Assembly (NCBI GenBank): GCA_964612675.1
Contig: CAZTDD010000041.1
Location: 1-47,667, forward strand
Origin: CAZTDD01 sp964612675
Lineage (GTDB): Bacteria > Hinthialibacterota > Hinthialibacteria > Hinthialibacterales > JAKPRU01
Length of the DNA stretch: 47,667 nucleotides
Direction of reading: 5' to 3'
Position 1 is the stretch's first letter, and every line of letters starts with the position of its first letter. This document shows positions 33,601 through 41,900 of the stretch, in pieces. The position numbers and the translations under genes are program-made. Below the pieces are notes generated by a model, which saw nothing but the letters and a program-made list of their open reading frames with translations, was not told the origin of the DNA and ran no database searches.

Positions 33601-35026
33601 TTTTGCGGCGGTTCGTTTTTCTCACGCATTGGACGCAGATGCCGTCTTTTTCCACTTTACTCATCCGCTCAGGGCGGACGTGGGCCATGTCGGCTGCCCG
33701 TTAATTCAGCCGATCTTGTGGGAGGCCGCTACGCACTTGAAGTGCCGTTTGCCCGAAATGCTGGAAGGAAGCGGTGTACGTACGGCCGATCAATTCAACT
33801 GGTACCATAGTGAACTGGAAGCTTCGACGTCCGATGAAGCAAAAGAAGAGATAAAGGGTCGTCTCGTCGAATTCGCCGAGAAACACGACACAGCGATCGT
33901 AAAACCTGAAAAGGAATCGGGTGGACGCCGGGCGAAAATTCTTCCAATCCGAAAAGACGGGGCCGCGATTCGGGAAAATATCGAGGAACTGACCGACCTG
34001 ATTTACGATATTTCAAAAACCGACAACGCTGTAATTCAGTCGGTAATTCCATCGCGGGTGCGTCAGCTGTTCACGCGCGGTTTTCTCGAGCATATGGTCG
34101 ACCGATTCGCGCGAATCGGCGTTCCGTGCCACTTGGACCGTGAACCGCAAACGCCCCTTTTCTGTTACTTCCGGCAGATTGTCGTGCGCGGTGCGGAGGA
34201 ATATGAGATCACTCACCACATCACGGTGGTTTCCACCGCCGGGATCGCCAATGTCGGACAGGGCGGACTCCTTTACGAATATACTGATGAGATGATTCAC
34301 CCAAAATATCGTGACGACCTTCGCGAAGAGATCACGTGGGCGGTGTTTCACTCCATCCATTCGCAGAGGAAATATATCAAAGAAAACCAGCGTGAAATTC
34401 TGGACGAATATCTGGGCGCGTATCCTGAATTCAAAGACAAGGTACCCCAAGAGCTGGGAGCCGATTTGACGGGCGTCGAGGATTCCGATATTCCATACGA
34501 GATGGGCGATTATATGCCGTATATGCTTGTGGACGAAAATGATAATTACACGGCGCTTTATGACCGAAAGAATGAAGAAATATTGCCCCTCTATCATCCG
34601 GACGGATCGATAACGGACACAAAGATCTTCGACAAAGACGGGAAGGAACTCGTTCGGCTCGATCCTCTCGGTCAGCCTGCCTCATTCCCGGCATTTGACG
34701 CAAGCGGAAACCGTATTGAGTATTTCAACGAACACGGAGAGCCGGTACGGACTCTTGCTGCGTTGAAGATCGAGCCGAATCCGGGTGCAGGTCTGTGGCG
34801 ACCGCACAACGATCAACTGCCGCTCGAACGAAAAGGGGAAGGGGTGTACAAGATCTTTCGGTGTCTTGGAGAGCGAGGCCGGCTCTATAGACAACGATTT
34901 CTGGAGATGGGCGGGAAAATACCCGCAACGGAAAAGAAATCCAGAGAGACGATTTTTATTCCGTCTTCCGCTACCACCGATCTTGTGAATATCGCCTTGC
35001 GGAGGGCGGAAGAGGAGATCCAATAA
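27608..35026 (+). CDS. Giant protein of unknown family with an ATP-grasp-like C-terminal region, 2472 aa
   Basis: I do not recognise the family. No signal peptide or membrane helix is seen, so it is likely cytosolic. Residues ~1-350 are mixed; ~360-430 look like a coiled coil; ~540-930 are helix-rich and charged. A distinct globular part at ~945-1080 contains GIDIDAANSGRSFYSLYN and TYGGFCVPKEFSLLYS, and another at ~1190-1330 contains LVLVLGASYKEGERIAGKEI. Residues ~1905-2320 resemble an ATP-grasp ligase: an AIVYPFGN-type start, the ATP-lysine strand AIVKPEKESGGRRAKIL (Lys2099, Gly2105-2106), VIQSVIPS, and IANVGQGGLL (2213-2222). The closing Glu-x-Asn metal motif is not obvious. Twenty-six bp downstream is a second ATP-grasp gene, so the two are surely co-transcribed. 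The product may be a multidomain synthetase; the substrate is not shown by sequence. Confidence 0.6.
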   Translation: MSIQIRSDNPTIRRVFFPVCIADESDEKLVRRKDGTPRENVRPQSIRDFLSQKVDTPFGMLTEPIQACIGLCVPDDAQWAHVAIQIFENHDTFVDALLWRRDDRPVALRFGIGAIERAAQGSQLGAALLVGLGTRFCVSILDGAAEREALIGCLESASQWTSDEQKQVEQALSVPGIDPNGVFLRFFQEGLNADLDERQRLAAWVLSRAQVQLPYDAPRVRHALDSITDIAQLRFQTYSILNETFDYELDGQNADRVAQWCREEGVRLIGGRFSRAFYLEAMLAASAKVFDPQVLEPCIGELNRHVSQSRLNFLTKDLSRHATAIQTLGGEKQALLNLLGEHEVSVAQVDGAINNFLEALRSIEQQIQETIDGLQRVLRDEILQERKENDGASPTWRRFQADREEVVEQCDRLRVQVMRIEEAVAAAAKRDPAFIVFFQRLFPLDAINIGTVNEFVDPFFGEDEHVRRLISDCGHRMYITPNLSAWLRHCEDWIEALPAYASYTITPRGGGGYDIRPYVQRGILEDMFRRHAEDWALNIEEVVRLENAALARELLAESKGLLQSAIEISEREREPIEEVIRRLPEMAENRDRLAGLAVLVEVTANELAVELARWMEHERSTRYEALRSLLRNSTDDANLVAPILHAPDRDEAVVSTLKSCGVSDRADVYREIALARRRNLPNLHVLTTLGPGETNTHIRNWLEESMGLFNVTRAYSLEEKAQERVSEYESRIIAAAKRIVAELDLQGDLFAIMEEEGLDPEDSSNRKEALLKLVFSYPEVGLEVSRLAVIAEMKGELEDLKQEALLPSIAEFREGHPELERDAIQRVIAENEIEAKNATDLIEQNPDWQREKESYIFAQARSELVRELGLEDETQSYLKRRVRNMHGILHARREVITEANLCAELDNPQYRYEATGPFKRYNILYTPSRVDLGAQEVHSVRNVPKWVGGIDIDAANSGRSFYSLYNMAGVTAVNSPKIAEFLKVGENFFSRGGVFYLSLTAGVNIDMLGIGDFEFCRGQWNMRGDRVVLPTGETYGGFCVPKEFSLLYSIIVAALRPATSEEVFNSFGIPKEMRGELINDLRAALRIWPECGSLLEWEEKARDLLSKRLKGTAGRFAARLPRLALTLEELGVLSREELEEKHKEFAFTDWVNKKAQGLEEINRAGPFRKVHLIQRLVHEARKKNSDIADDSDLVLVLGASYKEGERIAGKEIPITDVRFSAGARKLAIYAGMAEEHLLLDLDPDGRELTKSLLEGLSSPGDVRLVGRCTGSDILAYVPGSGLEEAKEEILAILQENGLDDNTIDANAEVYGGSLENWAGVKDLPETQKKQLIDRIGGRIHLVVTDRRGPLRTYREAVQGSDCVDLGIPDPELLDLIDDLPRLTALMRRGRENSALVFADGTSGGRRRAFSYRYTSSERKVKELAALEPNAVYGSLGLGMETIQGWRAEMEDDRRRAVMLREALRQRDPLAATSIYENIRKESIKQRRAERAASDEVNAREVQCSPEILRSYHFVSEACNLVKRGLCLGNLDFGTWLILGGMYELNGRHSTAEIDALRREFESLIDSIPKEENGLPGLPPEAVDEVISAFVRPRYVVPIESEYREVSTGIEGSLKAAEEQVSRLAQRAARRKQARYAHRQRVQRRAFLTESPEGGIEELYRTAAGFLGDGSKPVEPKNYGSFLAWAQAYVRRAAGDLEPSNGQLSSQIDLFFETGAISEDAYLSVSESLAKAAEAYRAEKDKLETCAKALELIDRALLIERTIGVVDEDPDELMVQIARYFDTTVNGHVFDYIPYHYHKQRSAAFESLSREEKIELASRRHDWLYRYARMLMVGYTRLVDTDEAYRDEWIGDATKNRVPIGVRGDDPAERFWFSYARLRDASVLVHEGYPLPELFVDVPPEAIEAGDRPTVAIVYPFGNTTVPVALEQGPRLAEVENINLILSAFPTLERNETIDRSVLRIHDGLIFLQRSDFARLLQFAGRSQEEIERRSAAVGDGGVFAAVRFSHALDADAVFFHFTHPLRADVGHVGCPLIQPILWEAATHLKCRLPEMLEGSGVRTADQFNWYHSELEASTSDEAKEEIKGRLVEFAEKHDTAIVKPEKESGGRRAKILPIRKDGAAIRENIEELTDLIYDISKTDNAVIQSVIPSRVRQLFTRGFLEHMVDRFARIGVPCHLDREPQTPLFCYFRQIVVRGAEEYEITHHITVVSTAGIANVGQGGLLYEYTDEMIHPKYRDDLREEITWAVFHSIHSQRKYIKENQREILDEYLGAYPEFKDKVPQELGADLTGVEDSDIPYEMGDYMPYMLVDENDNYTALYDRKNEEILPLYHPDGSITDTKIFDKDGKELVRLDPLGQPASFPAFDASGNRIEYFNEHGEPVRTLAALKIEPNPGAGLWRPHNDQLPLERKGEGVYKIFRCLGERGRLYRQRFLEMGGKIPATEKKSRETIFIPSSATTDLVNIALRRAEEEIQ

Positions 35027-35052
35027 TCGGATCTATTTCTGCCGACTCTGAC

Positions 35053-36540
35053 ATGAGATCAATTCAACCGCATGAGTTCAGTGTTGTGCTGGATGCATTT
35101 CTTCGCACTGTCTTGGAATCGCGGTACGGCGTTGAGTGTTGGAACGCACTCTCTATTCCCAGGAAGAAATCCCTGTTGAAAGAAGCAGTCCGCGCGATTT
35201 TGACTGATCCGACATTGTGGAACGAATTGACCTCGCATGTGTATCTGACCGAGGGAACATTCGAGGATTTCCATTCAGAATCTTATTTACAGCACGTTGA
35301 ATCATTTTTTGTTGAACGAGTTCGCTCGAATTTCCAGTTGCGCGCGCTTCGTATCGATCCCTATTCATGGAATACGGAATCGATTCAAGCGTGGCTTAAT
35401 GGACGGCGATTATTTGTTGTTTTGACGGGTAGCGAGACGGTCTCGATCACTGAGACCGTGCGCGCGATCGACGCGGGATATCTCGGAATCGATCGCCTAC
35501 GGTATCGGACACTTGGGGTTCCGCTGCACAATTGGATGAGCGAACAAGGAAGAGTGTCGGGGGGCGTTCTGATAGGGGAGGACGCCAAATGCCGATATGT
35601 ACGATTCTGCGAGCCGCAACGGCCTGCGGAAGTTTTGATCTCCGGTCTTGCACGAAAAGACGAAGTCGAAATCCATCAGCGCGTCAGCCGACAAGCACAG
35701 ACCGCATGTATTCATGTTTTAAATCCGTATTCCATTGTCGCTGAACAAGCGGATCGAAAACATTGCGCTCATGAGATATGGCGAGACAAGGACATCCCAA
35801 CACCCGATTGGTGTTTTTTGTCTGCGGGCTTGAGTCGGAAAACCATTGAAGCAAGATTAATAGTCTTTTCCAACGAAAATTCCAAAGCAACAAATTCCTG
35901 CGTGTATGTTTTGCCGGATGCGGCAACGGAAAGTGAACGAGTTAGACGTTTCGCTGGTATCGACAACGACGTGGACGCGATTTCCGCATATATCCTCGAA
36001 GCGATCCATCCCCTCGCTGATGCACTCGTTCGAAAGGAATGTGGAAACGTTCGGTTTTTGGAAGACGGAGTTCCGAAGAGAGCTGTGCTGCGGCTCAACA
36101 TTTTTCGGAACGGAAGCGGAGAACATTTCTTTTCCGGCTGCTGGCAGGTGGCCGGGGACGAGGATCCCGACGTTGTGTCGCCCGGGCGCGGAGGGACTTT
36201 TCGGGAATTCGGCGGTCGACACGCGCTGTTTGTTACGATGGATGCCGGGTACTGCTCTCCGGTTCCTCTGTCCGCGTGGGACACTCCGTCGCTTTGTGAA
36301 CTCGGTGAACGAGCGACCACGGCACTGCATTCTTCTGCCAACCGGACAGAGTGCCTTTCGTTTATCGGATTGGATCTAGTACCGTCTTGGAGCCCGACCG
36401 AGAAGTTCGTACACTGGTTTGTGCTGGAGGCGAACGTTCGGCCTGGTGGCCTCGGCGCTGCCAAACCAATTCAAAACAAGTGTTTACATTCTCTCTCCTC
36501 TGGACAAAACGAGATCATAAACGGTGTTGAACGCCGATAA
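35053..36540 (+). CDS. ATP-grasp family protein, 495 aa
   Basis: The second half has ATP-grasp features in order: LNPYSIVAEQADRKH then IWRDKDIPTPDW (the 'K..h..l...gIPTP' entry helix, about 222-255), a strand region near 330-370 (VPKRAVLRLNIFRNG), and at the end FIGLDLVPSW (Asp441) with FVLEANVRPGGLG (Glu459, Asn461), the Mg2+-binding E-x-N. Such enzymes join a carboxylate to an amine or thiol by an acyl-phosphate. The first ~215 residues are unrecognised. It follows the giant gene by 26 bp and precedes the aminomutase gene, so a shared pathway is likely. The ATG has only a weak ribosome-binding site, which suggests coupling to the giant gene. Confidence 0.7.
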   Translation: MRSIQPHEFSVVLDAFLRTVLESRYGVECWNALSIPRKKSLLKEAVRAILTDPTLWNELTSHVYLTEGTFEDFHSESYLQHVESFFVERVRSNFQLRALRIDPYSWNTESIQAWLNGRRLFVVLTGSETVSITETVRAIDAGYLGIDRLRYRTLGVPLHNWMSEQGRVSGGVLIGEDAKCRYVRFCEPQRPAEVLISGLARKDEVEIHQRVSRQAQTACIHVLNPYSIVAEQADRKHCAHEIWRDKDIPTPDWCFLSAGLSRKTIEARLIVFSNENSKATNSCVYVLPDAATESERVRRFAGIDNDVDAISAYILEAIHPLADALVRKECGNVRFLEDGVPKRAVLRLNIFRNGSGEHFFSGCWQVAGDEDPDVVSPGRGGTFREFGGRHALFVTMDAGYCSPVPLSAWDTPSLCELGERATTALHSSANRTECLSFIGLDLVPSWSPTEKFVHWFVLEANVRPGGLGAAKPIQNKCLHSLSSGQNEIINGVERR

Positions 36541-36582
36541 AAAATTTTCACTCGACCTCTCACTTTTTTCTTGCGAATTGGA

Positions 36583-36588
36583 TATACT
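36583..36588 (+). promoter_or_regulatory. Possible -10 box ahead of the structured leader
   Basis: TATACT at 36583-36588 (five of six consensus); the -35 position holds only TCACTT (36560-36565). The predicted start, near 36595, coincides with the first strand of the leader stem described next. Confidence 0.4.
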
Positions 36589-36592
36589 ATGT

Positions 36593-36741
36593 CGTGCCAA
36601 CAACACAGTGAATGAGAGCGGACTTGTTCGGAAGTGAAGGCACGGCCATCAGGAATGGCCAACATACTGCTTGACGGAAGCAAGCCTGTCAGGGAATTTG
36701 ATACGGTGTGGCGGGGATTGTCTCTCGGGAGGCAGTTCCGC
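36593..36741 (+). ncRNA. Candidate structured 5' leader RNA of the aminomutase gene
   Basis: Four consecutive helices can be drawn: CGTGCC (36593-36598) with GGCACG (36639-36644); GGCCAT/ATGGCC with a 5-base loop (36644-36660); GCTTG/CAAGC (36669-36685), whose TGAC (36672) can also pair with GTCA (36688); and a long hairpin 36711-36741, GCGGG/TCCGC plus ATTGTCTC/GAGGCAGT closed by a TCGG tetraloop, with two G-T pairs in the inner stem and one bulge. No open frame or U-run follows, so it is not a simple terminator. It lies 90 bp before the aminomutase start. It could be a riboswitch or a small RNA; I recognise no known class. Leader length and helix density are what is seen; function is inferred. 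Confidence 0.4.
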
Positions 36742-36830
36742 TTCGAAATCGACCTCAAAAAGTCCGCACTCTGATCATATAGAACAATTAGGAAAGATTT
36801 GTTACTCTCTGAGCGCTCTGGTGAGGTAGG

Positions 36831-38630
36831 ATGGTAGTCTCTAGAACTCAACCCGTTGTTTATACAGAAGAAAACTTCCGTGTCGAGGCCGCCGATTTTT
36901 TGGCGATCGCCGGTTCGGCGAGTCATTTGGAAGTCGCGAGGGAACGTTTGTTCGAGCGAGTGACTCGGTATCAGTTTGACACGTTCCGTGAAAATATCGC
37001 TTTACCGGAAGGTAAAATCATCCGTGTTCGGGACTGCGCGCAAGCGCTTCGAAATATCCTCAAAGCCCGTTCGGATTCTTTAACCGGTTTCAGTATCGCT
37101 AAAGTTTTTTACGATTTGGCTCGACGTGTTCCTCGTCCCGACCTTCAGCCGGCTTTTTATGCCGATCTGACACACTTGATCATGGGTCTCGAGACGCGTG
37201 TCACGGGGGAATCTCCGAATTATCTGCGTGTGAGTCCGGGGTTGAGCGGACGCCGGGCGGCTCTCGCTCGTTCGACTCAGTTGGATCAAATGGGTGCGCG
37301 ATACGAGCGGCATATGGAGCGCTATGCACATGGTCTTCGGGAAGATATTGAAGAAAATCGTCGTGTCAATCGTAAGCGAATACTCGAAGGATTCAATGCA
37401 TCGCTCGATGATTGGGGCGATTGGCAATGGCATATCTCTCACGTGATCCGCGATGCCGATACACTCCGGTCTCTGGTTGAGGTAAGCGATGATGAGATCA
37501 AGGCAATTGAAGCGTCGAAGAAAGCTCGATTGCCTTTCGGTATCACTCCCTACTATTTATCACTCATGGACCGCGAACCGAGCGAAGACGACCGTGCGAT
37601 ACGTGCCCAAGTCATTCCGAGTCTCAATTATGTCGAGAACATGAGCAACTATCGCGGGAGCAATGAGTGCGATCTCGATTTTATGCGCGAACATGAGACT
37701 TCGCCGGTGGATCTCGTGACGCGCCGTTATCCGGGCATCGTGATCTTTAAGCCGTACAATACGTGCCCGCAAATCTGTGTGTATTGTCAGCGGAATTGGG
37801 AGATTACCGACGTTCTTGCACGAAACGCGTTGGCATCGCCCGAACGAATCAACGAAGCGCTCGCGTGGATTCGCGCGCACCCGACGATTCATGAGGTTCT
37901 CATTACGGGCGGAGATCCCCTGACCATACAGGACGAACAGCTTGAAGAGATCCTCTCGAAAGTCGCCGAAATTCCTTCGGTTGAACGAATTCGTATCGGG
38001 ACGCGGACGCCGGTAACCCTTCCCATGCGAATTACGTCAAAACTGGCGAAGATTCTGGGCAGCGTCCGGGTTGCGGGCCGCCGTGAGATTGCCGTTGTAA
38101 CTCACGTCGAGCATCCGTACGAAATCAGCCCGGAAATGGTGACAGCGATCGACCGGCTTCGCCGCGAAGGCGTTCCCGTGTACAACCAGTTGGTGTATAC
38201 GTTCTATGTGTCTCGTCGTTTCGAGGCCGCTCTGCTGCGACGTCTTCTTCGCCTGGTGGGAATCGATCCGTATTACACATTCAACACAAAAGGAAAACAG
38301 GAGACCCTGGCGTATCGCGTGCCCATCGCCCGCCTTTTGCAGGAACAAAAAGAGGAAGCTCGGATCCTTCCCGGACTGAGTCGAACGGACGAGGCGGTTT
38401 TCAACGTGCCTGGGCTCGGGAAGAATTACCTGAGGGCCGCACAGCATCACGATCTTTTGACGATCAAACCGAACGGCGCGCGGATCTACGAATTCCATCC
38501 GTGGGAGAAGAACATCGTTCCTCAAGCGACTTATGTCGGTGAAGACATCCCCATTCTGAATTACCTGAACCGGCTGGACGAGATCGGTGAAGATTTGTCC
38601 GATTATCAGACGATTTGGTACTATTTCTAG
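36831..38630 (+). CDS. KamA-family radical SAM aminomutase, probable glutamate 2,3-aminomutase, 599 aa
   Basis: The radical SAM cluster motif is Cys312-x3-Cys316-x2-Cys319 (NTCPQICVYCQRNW). ITGGDPLTIQDEQLEEIL is the SAM-binding GGDPL, and IRIGTRTPVTLPMRIT is the KamA core. The PLP lysine is Lys531 in NVPGLGKN. In lysine 2,3-aminomutase two Asp (293 and 330) bind the substrate's far amino group; the aligned residues here are Lys487 (FNTKGKQ) and Asn525 (VFNVPG), the pair reported for Clostridium difficile glutamate 2,3-aminomutase. The product would be L-beta-glutamate, an osmolyte or building block. An N-terminal ~290-residue helical region includes PFGITPYYLSLMD; it is longer than in lysine aminomutases. 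It is downstream of two ATP-grasp genes. The substrate call rests on two residues. Confidence 0.8.
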   Translation: MVVSRTQPVVYTEENFRVEAADFLAIAGSASHLEVARERLFERVTRYQFDTFRENIALPEGKIIRVRDCAQALRNILKARSDSLTGFSIAKVFYDLARRVPRPDLQPAFYADLTHLIMGLETRVTGESPNYLRVSPGLSGRRAALARSTQLDQMGARYERHMERYAHGLREDIEENRRVNRKRILEGFNASLDDWGDWQWHISHVIRDADTLRSLVEVSDDEIKAIEASKKARLPFGITPYYLSLMDREPSEDDRAIRAQVIPSLNYVENMSNYRGSNECDLDFMREHETSPVDLVTRRYPGIVIFKPYNTCPQICVYCQRNWEITDVLARNALASPERINEALAWIRAHPTIHEVLITGGDPLTIQDEQLEEILSKVAEIPSVERIRIGTRTPVTLPMRITSKLAKILGSVRVAGRREIAVVTHVEHPYEISPEMVTAIDRLRREGVPVYNQLVYTFYVSRRFEAALLRRLLRLVGIDPYYTFNTKGKQETLAYRVPIARLLQEQKEEARILPGLSRTDEAVFNVPGLGKNYLRAAQHHDLLTIKPNGARIYEFHPWEKNIVPQATYVGEDIPILNYLNRLDEIGEDLSDYQTIWYYF

Positions 38631-38821
38631 CCCTCTATCTCCGATGCAATTCGTTTGCCTTTGGCCGATCGGGGGAGCAAATGCAACCCGTTCATTATTT
38701 AAGATTTCCCCTCAAGGTAACCCGAGTGAACGGTGACCGATGGGAATGCATAACTTGAAGAACGATTCGGAGACGCCTCAAGAAAATTACACCCCCTGTA
38801 ACTTTTTTTCGGATTCAAGTG

Positions 38822-38849
38822 TTGACACAGCCGCTTCCGCGCTTAATAT
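38822..38849 (+). promoter_or_regulatory. Promoter of dnaE
   Basis: A perfect -35 TTGACA (38822-38827), 16-bp spacer and -10 TAATAT (38844-38849). The start point would be near 38857, giving a ~46-base leader with TTGAGGGA before the ATG. The rest of the 38631-38902 gap shows no gene. Confidence 0.7.
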
Positions 38850-38902
38850 AAATCACCGTTGCGCAGTTCTCTGCCTGAAATCCACTACCGGTTGAGGGAC
38901 CA

Positions 38903-41900
38903 ATGCCTGGAAAGTCATTTGTACATCTTCATGTTCATTCCACATACAGTCTGTTAGACGGAGCGTGCCGGGTCAGCGACCTGGTCGAGACAACGCGCAA
39001 GCTGGGTATGACCGCGCTGGCGTTGACCGACCATGGAAACATGCATGGTGCTCTGGAGTTTTACTGGGCGTGTGAGAAGGAAGGCATTCAACCGATTCTC
39101 GGTTGTGAAGTCTATTTCACACGCAGTCACAGGACCGATCGCGGCAAGAACGGGGAGGCCGATCGAGACAACCACCACATCGTTTTGCTCGCCGAGAACA
39201 GGGAGGGGTATCGTAACCTGCTCAAGATGGTTTCTATCGCCCATCTCGAGGGGTTCTACTACCGGCCGCGAGTCGATTGGGAGACTCTGGAAACGTATCG
39301 CGGCGGATTGATTGCCACAAGTGCGTGTATGAAAGGCGAAATCGCCGAACTGATTCTGCACGACCGTTACGACGAAGCAAAAAAGGCTGCGGCTGAATAT
39401 GCCGCGCTATTTGGCGACGATCATTTTTATCTCGAAGTTCAACCCAACGGATTGCCGGAACAGAGAAAAATCAACCGGGCCTATCGCGAAATGTCCGACG
39501 AATTGGGAATTCCACTCGTCGCTTCCACCGACGTTCATTATCTCACCGCCGAAGATGCGGATACGCAGGATATTTTAATTCGCATCGGCACTCGAAAAAC
39601 GCTCGAAGACGAAAAGAAAATCGGCGGAAGTACAAAAGAATTCTACCTGAAATCGCCCGAGATAATGCGGCGGCAACTCCCCGATTTTCAGGATGCCATA
39701 GAAAATACGACGGATATCGCCAGGCGCTGTAACCTCGAACTCAAATACGACGGTCGGAAACTCCACATGCCGGTCTTTCAAATTCCTTCGGAATACAAAG
39801 ACAGCGAGGCCTATTTACGCAACCTGGTCTATAAAGGGGCGGAAGAGCGGTATGGGACAATTACCGAGGAAATTGAGGAACGCATCGAGCGTGAGTTAGG
39901 CGTTATTATCGGGCAGGATTTTACGTGCTATTTTTTGATTGTATGGGATTTTATGCGATTTGCGCTGGAGCAGGGAATTTCCGTCGGTCCCGGCCGTGGA
40001 TCGGCGGCGGGATCGGTTGTCGCGTTTTGTCTTCGTATTACCGATATCGATCCGCTGAAACACGGCCTTCTCTTCGAGCGGTTTCTCAACCCAGAACGGA
40101 TCTCCCCGCCGGATATCGATATCGATTTCTCGGACCTCCGCCGGGACGAAGTGATCCGTTACGTTCAGAACAAGTACGGCCACGATCATGTTGCTCAGAT
40201 CGCAACATTCGGAACGATCAAGGCCAAAAACGCGATCCGCGACGTGGGCCGTGTGATGGGCGTTCCCCCGTCGGAATGCGACAAAATCTGCAAACAGGTT
40301 CCCGAGGAACTCAATATCCGCCTTGAAGCGGCGCTCGAAAAATCGCCGGAACTTCGCCAGATTCGCGATCAGGATGAGCGATACCGTTCCCTTTTCGACA
40401 GGGCGATGAGCATCGAAGGCATGGTTCGGCAAAATTCGACGCACGCCGCAGGCATTATTATCGCGCCCGGCGACCTGACCGACTACACCCCTCTGATGCG
40501 CGGTGCGGATAAAGAAAACGACATCTGTACGCAATATTCGATGAAAAGTCTGGAGAAAATCGGCTTGTTGAAGATGGATTTTCTCGGACTGAAAAACCTG
40601 TCGATTATCGACCGATGCCTGGAACTGATCCGAGAAACACGGGGTGAGGAAGTCGATATTACAGAGGTACCGCTGGATGATTTTCAAACGTACGAGCTCC
40701 TCGGTCGCGCAAAAACGAATGGTGTATTTCAGCTGGAATCCACGGGTATGAAAGACATTTTGAAAAAGCTCGGCCCGACGCATTTCAGCGACCTTGTGGC
40801 TATTCTGGCCTTGTATCGCCCCGGACCGCTGGGAAGCGGGATGGTGGACGATTTTATTAAACGAAAACACGGCCAGCAGAAGATTACGTACGATCACCCG
40901 GCGTTGGAACCGATCCTGAAAGAAACGTACGGTACGATTCTATATCAGGAACAGGTCATGAAAATCGCGTCCGCCATCGCCGGATTTACACTGGGGCAGG
41001 CGGATATTATGCGCCGCGCGATGGGGAAAAAGGACGTCGATCTGCTGAACGATCTCAAGGCGAATTTCCTGAAAGGCGCGTCCGAGCGCGAGGTCGCTAC
41101 AGAAACCGCGAAGAAATTGTGGGATTTAATTCTGCACTTTGCCGGATACGGGTTCAATAAATCGCACAGCGCCGCGTACGCAATTATTACCTATCGAACC
41201 GCGTGGCTAAAAGCGCATTATCCAAAAGAGTTTCTTGCAGCGTTGATGACGGCGGATATGGGGAACGCGAATCAGATCGTCAAATATATGAAAGACTGCA
41301 AAGAGATGGCGATCGAGATTCTGCCGCCGGATATCAATCAATCGGGAGAAACCTTTACGATTACACCGTCGGGGATCCGTTTCGGACTTGCCGCGATCAA
41401 AAGCGTAGGAACGTCCGCAGTCCGTTCGATTATTAGGGAACGCGAAATGAACGGTGAGTATCGTTCGTTGGAGGATTTCTGCAGCCGTGTCGAGCCGGGT
41501 GTGTTGACCAGGGGGCTGGCGGAAGCGCTGATTCGCGTGGGTGCGTTTGACACGTTCGGCCATACGAGAAACACGCATCTGATGGCGGTGCCGACGATTC
41601 TGGAACGGGCACAGGGAACCGCAAGAGACCGAGCAGTCGGACAAACATCTCTCTTCGGGGAAGTGGAGGATCTCGGAGTCGATTCGGATGACGATCTCGA
41701 GGAGTATCCGGAGCTGCCGGATGATGAAATTTCGCGTTCCGAGAAAAGTCTGTTGGGGAATTTTATTACACGGAATCCGCTTGCGGAATATGAAAAAGAG
41801 TTGGCGCTTTTTTCGATGATGAGCGCGGAACAGCTGCGTGATGAGAGCGTCAGTCTTGACGATGTGCGAATTGCAGGGATTGTTGTTTCGGTTAAACGAA

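Noticed and set aside
36593..36660. Resemblance to the glutamine (glnA-type) riboswitch: CGGAAGTGAAGG inside a closing stem, ahead of a glutamate enzyme
   Set aside because: Only a short run matches; the inner stem and the spacing between the two conserved blocks are missing, so I keep it as an unclassified leader.
36711..36741. Rho-independent terminator
   Set aside because: The strong hairpin is not followed by a T-run; TTCGAAATCGACC follows.
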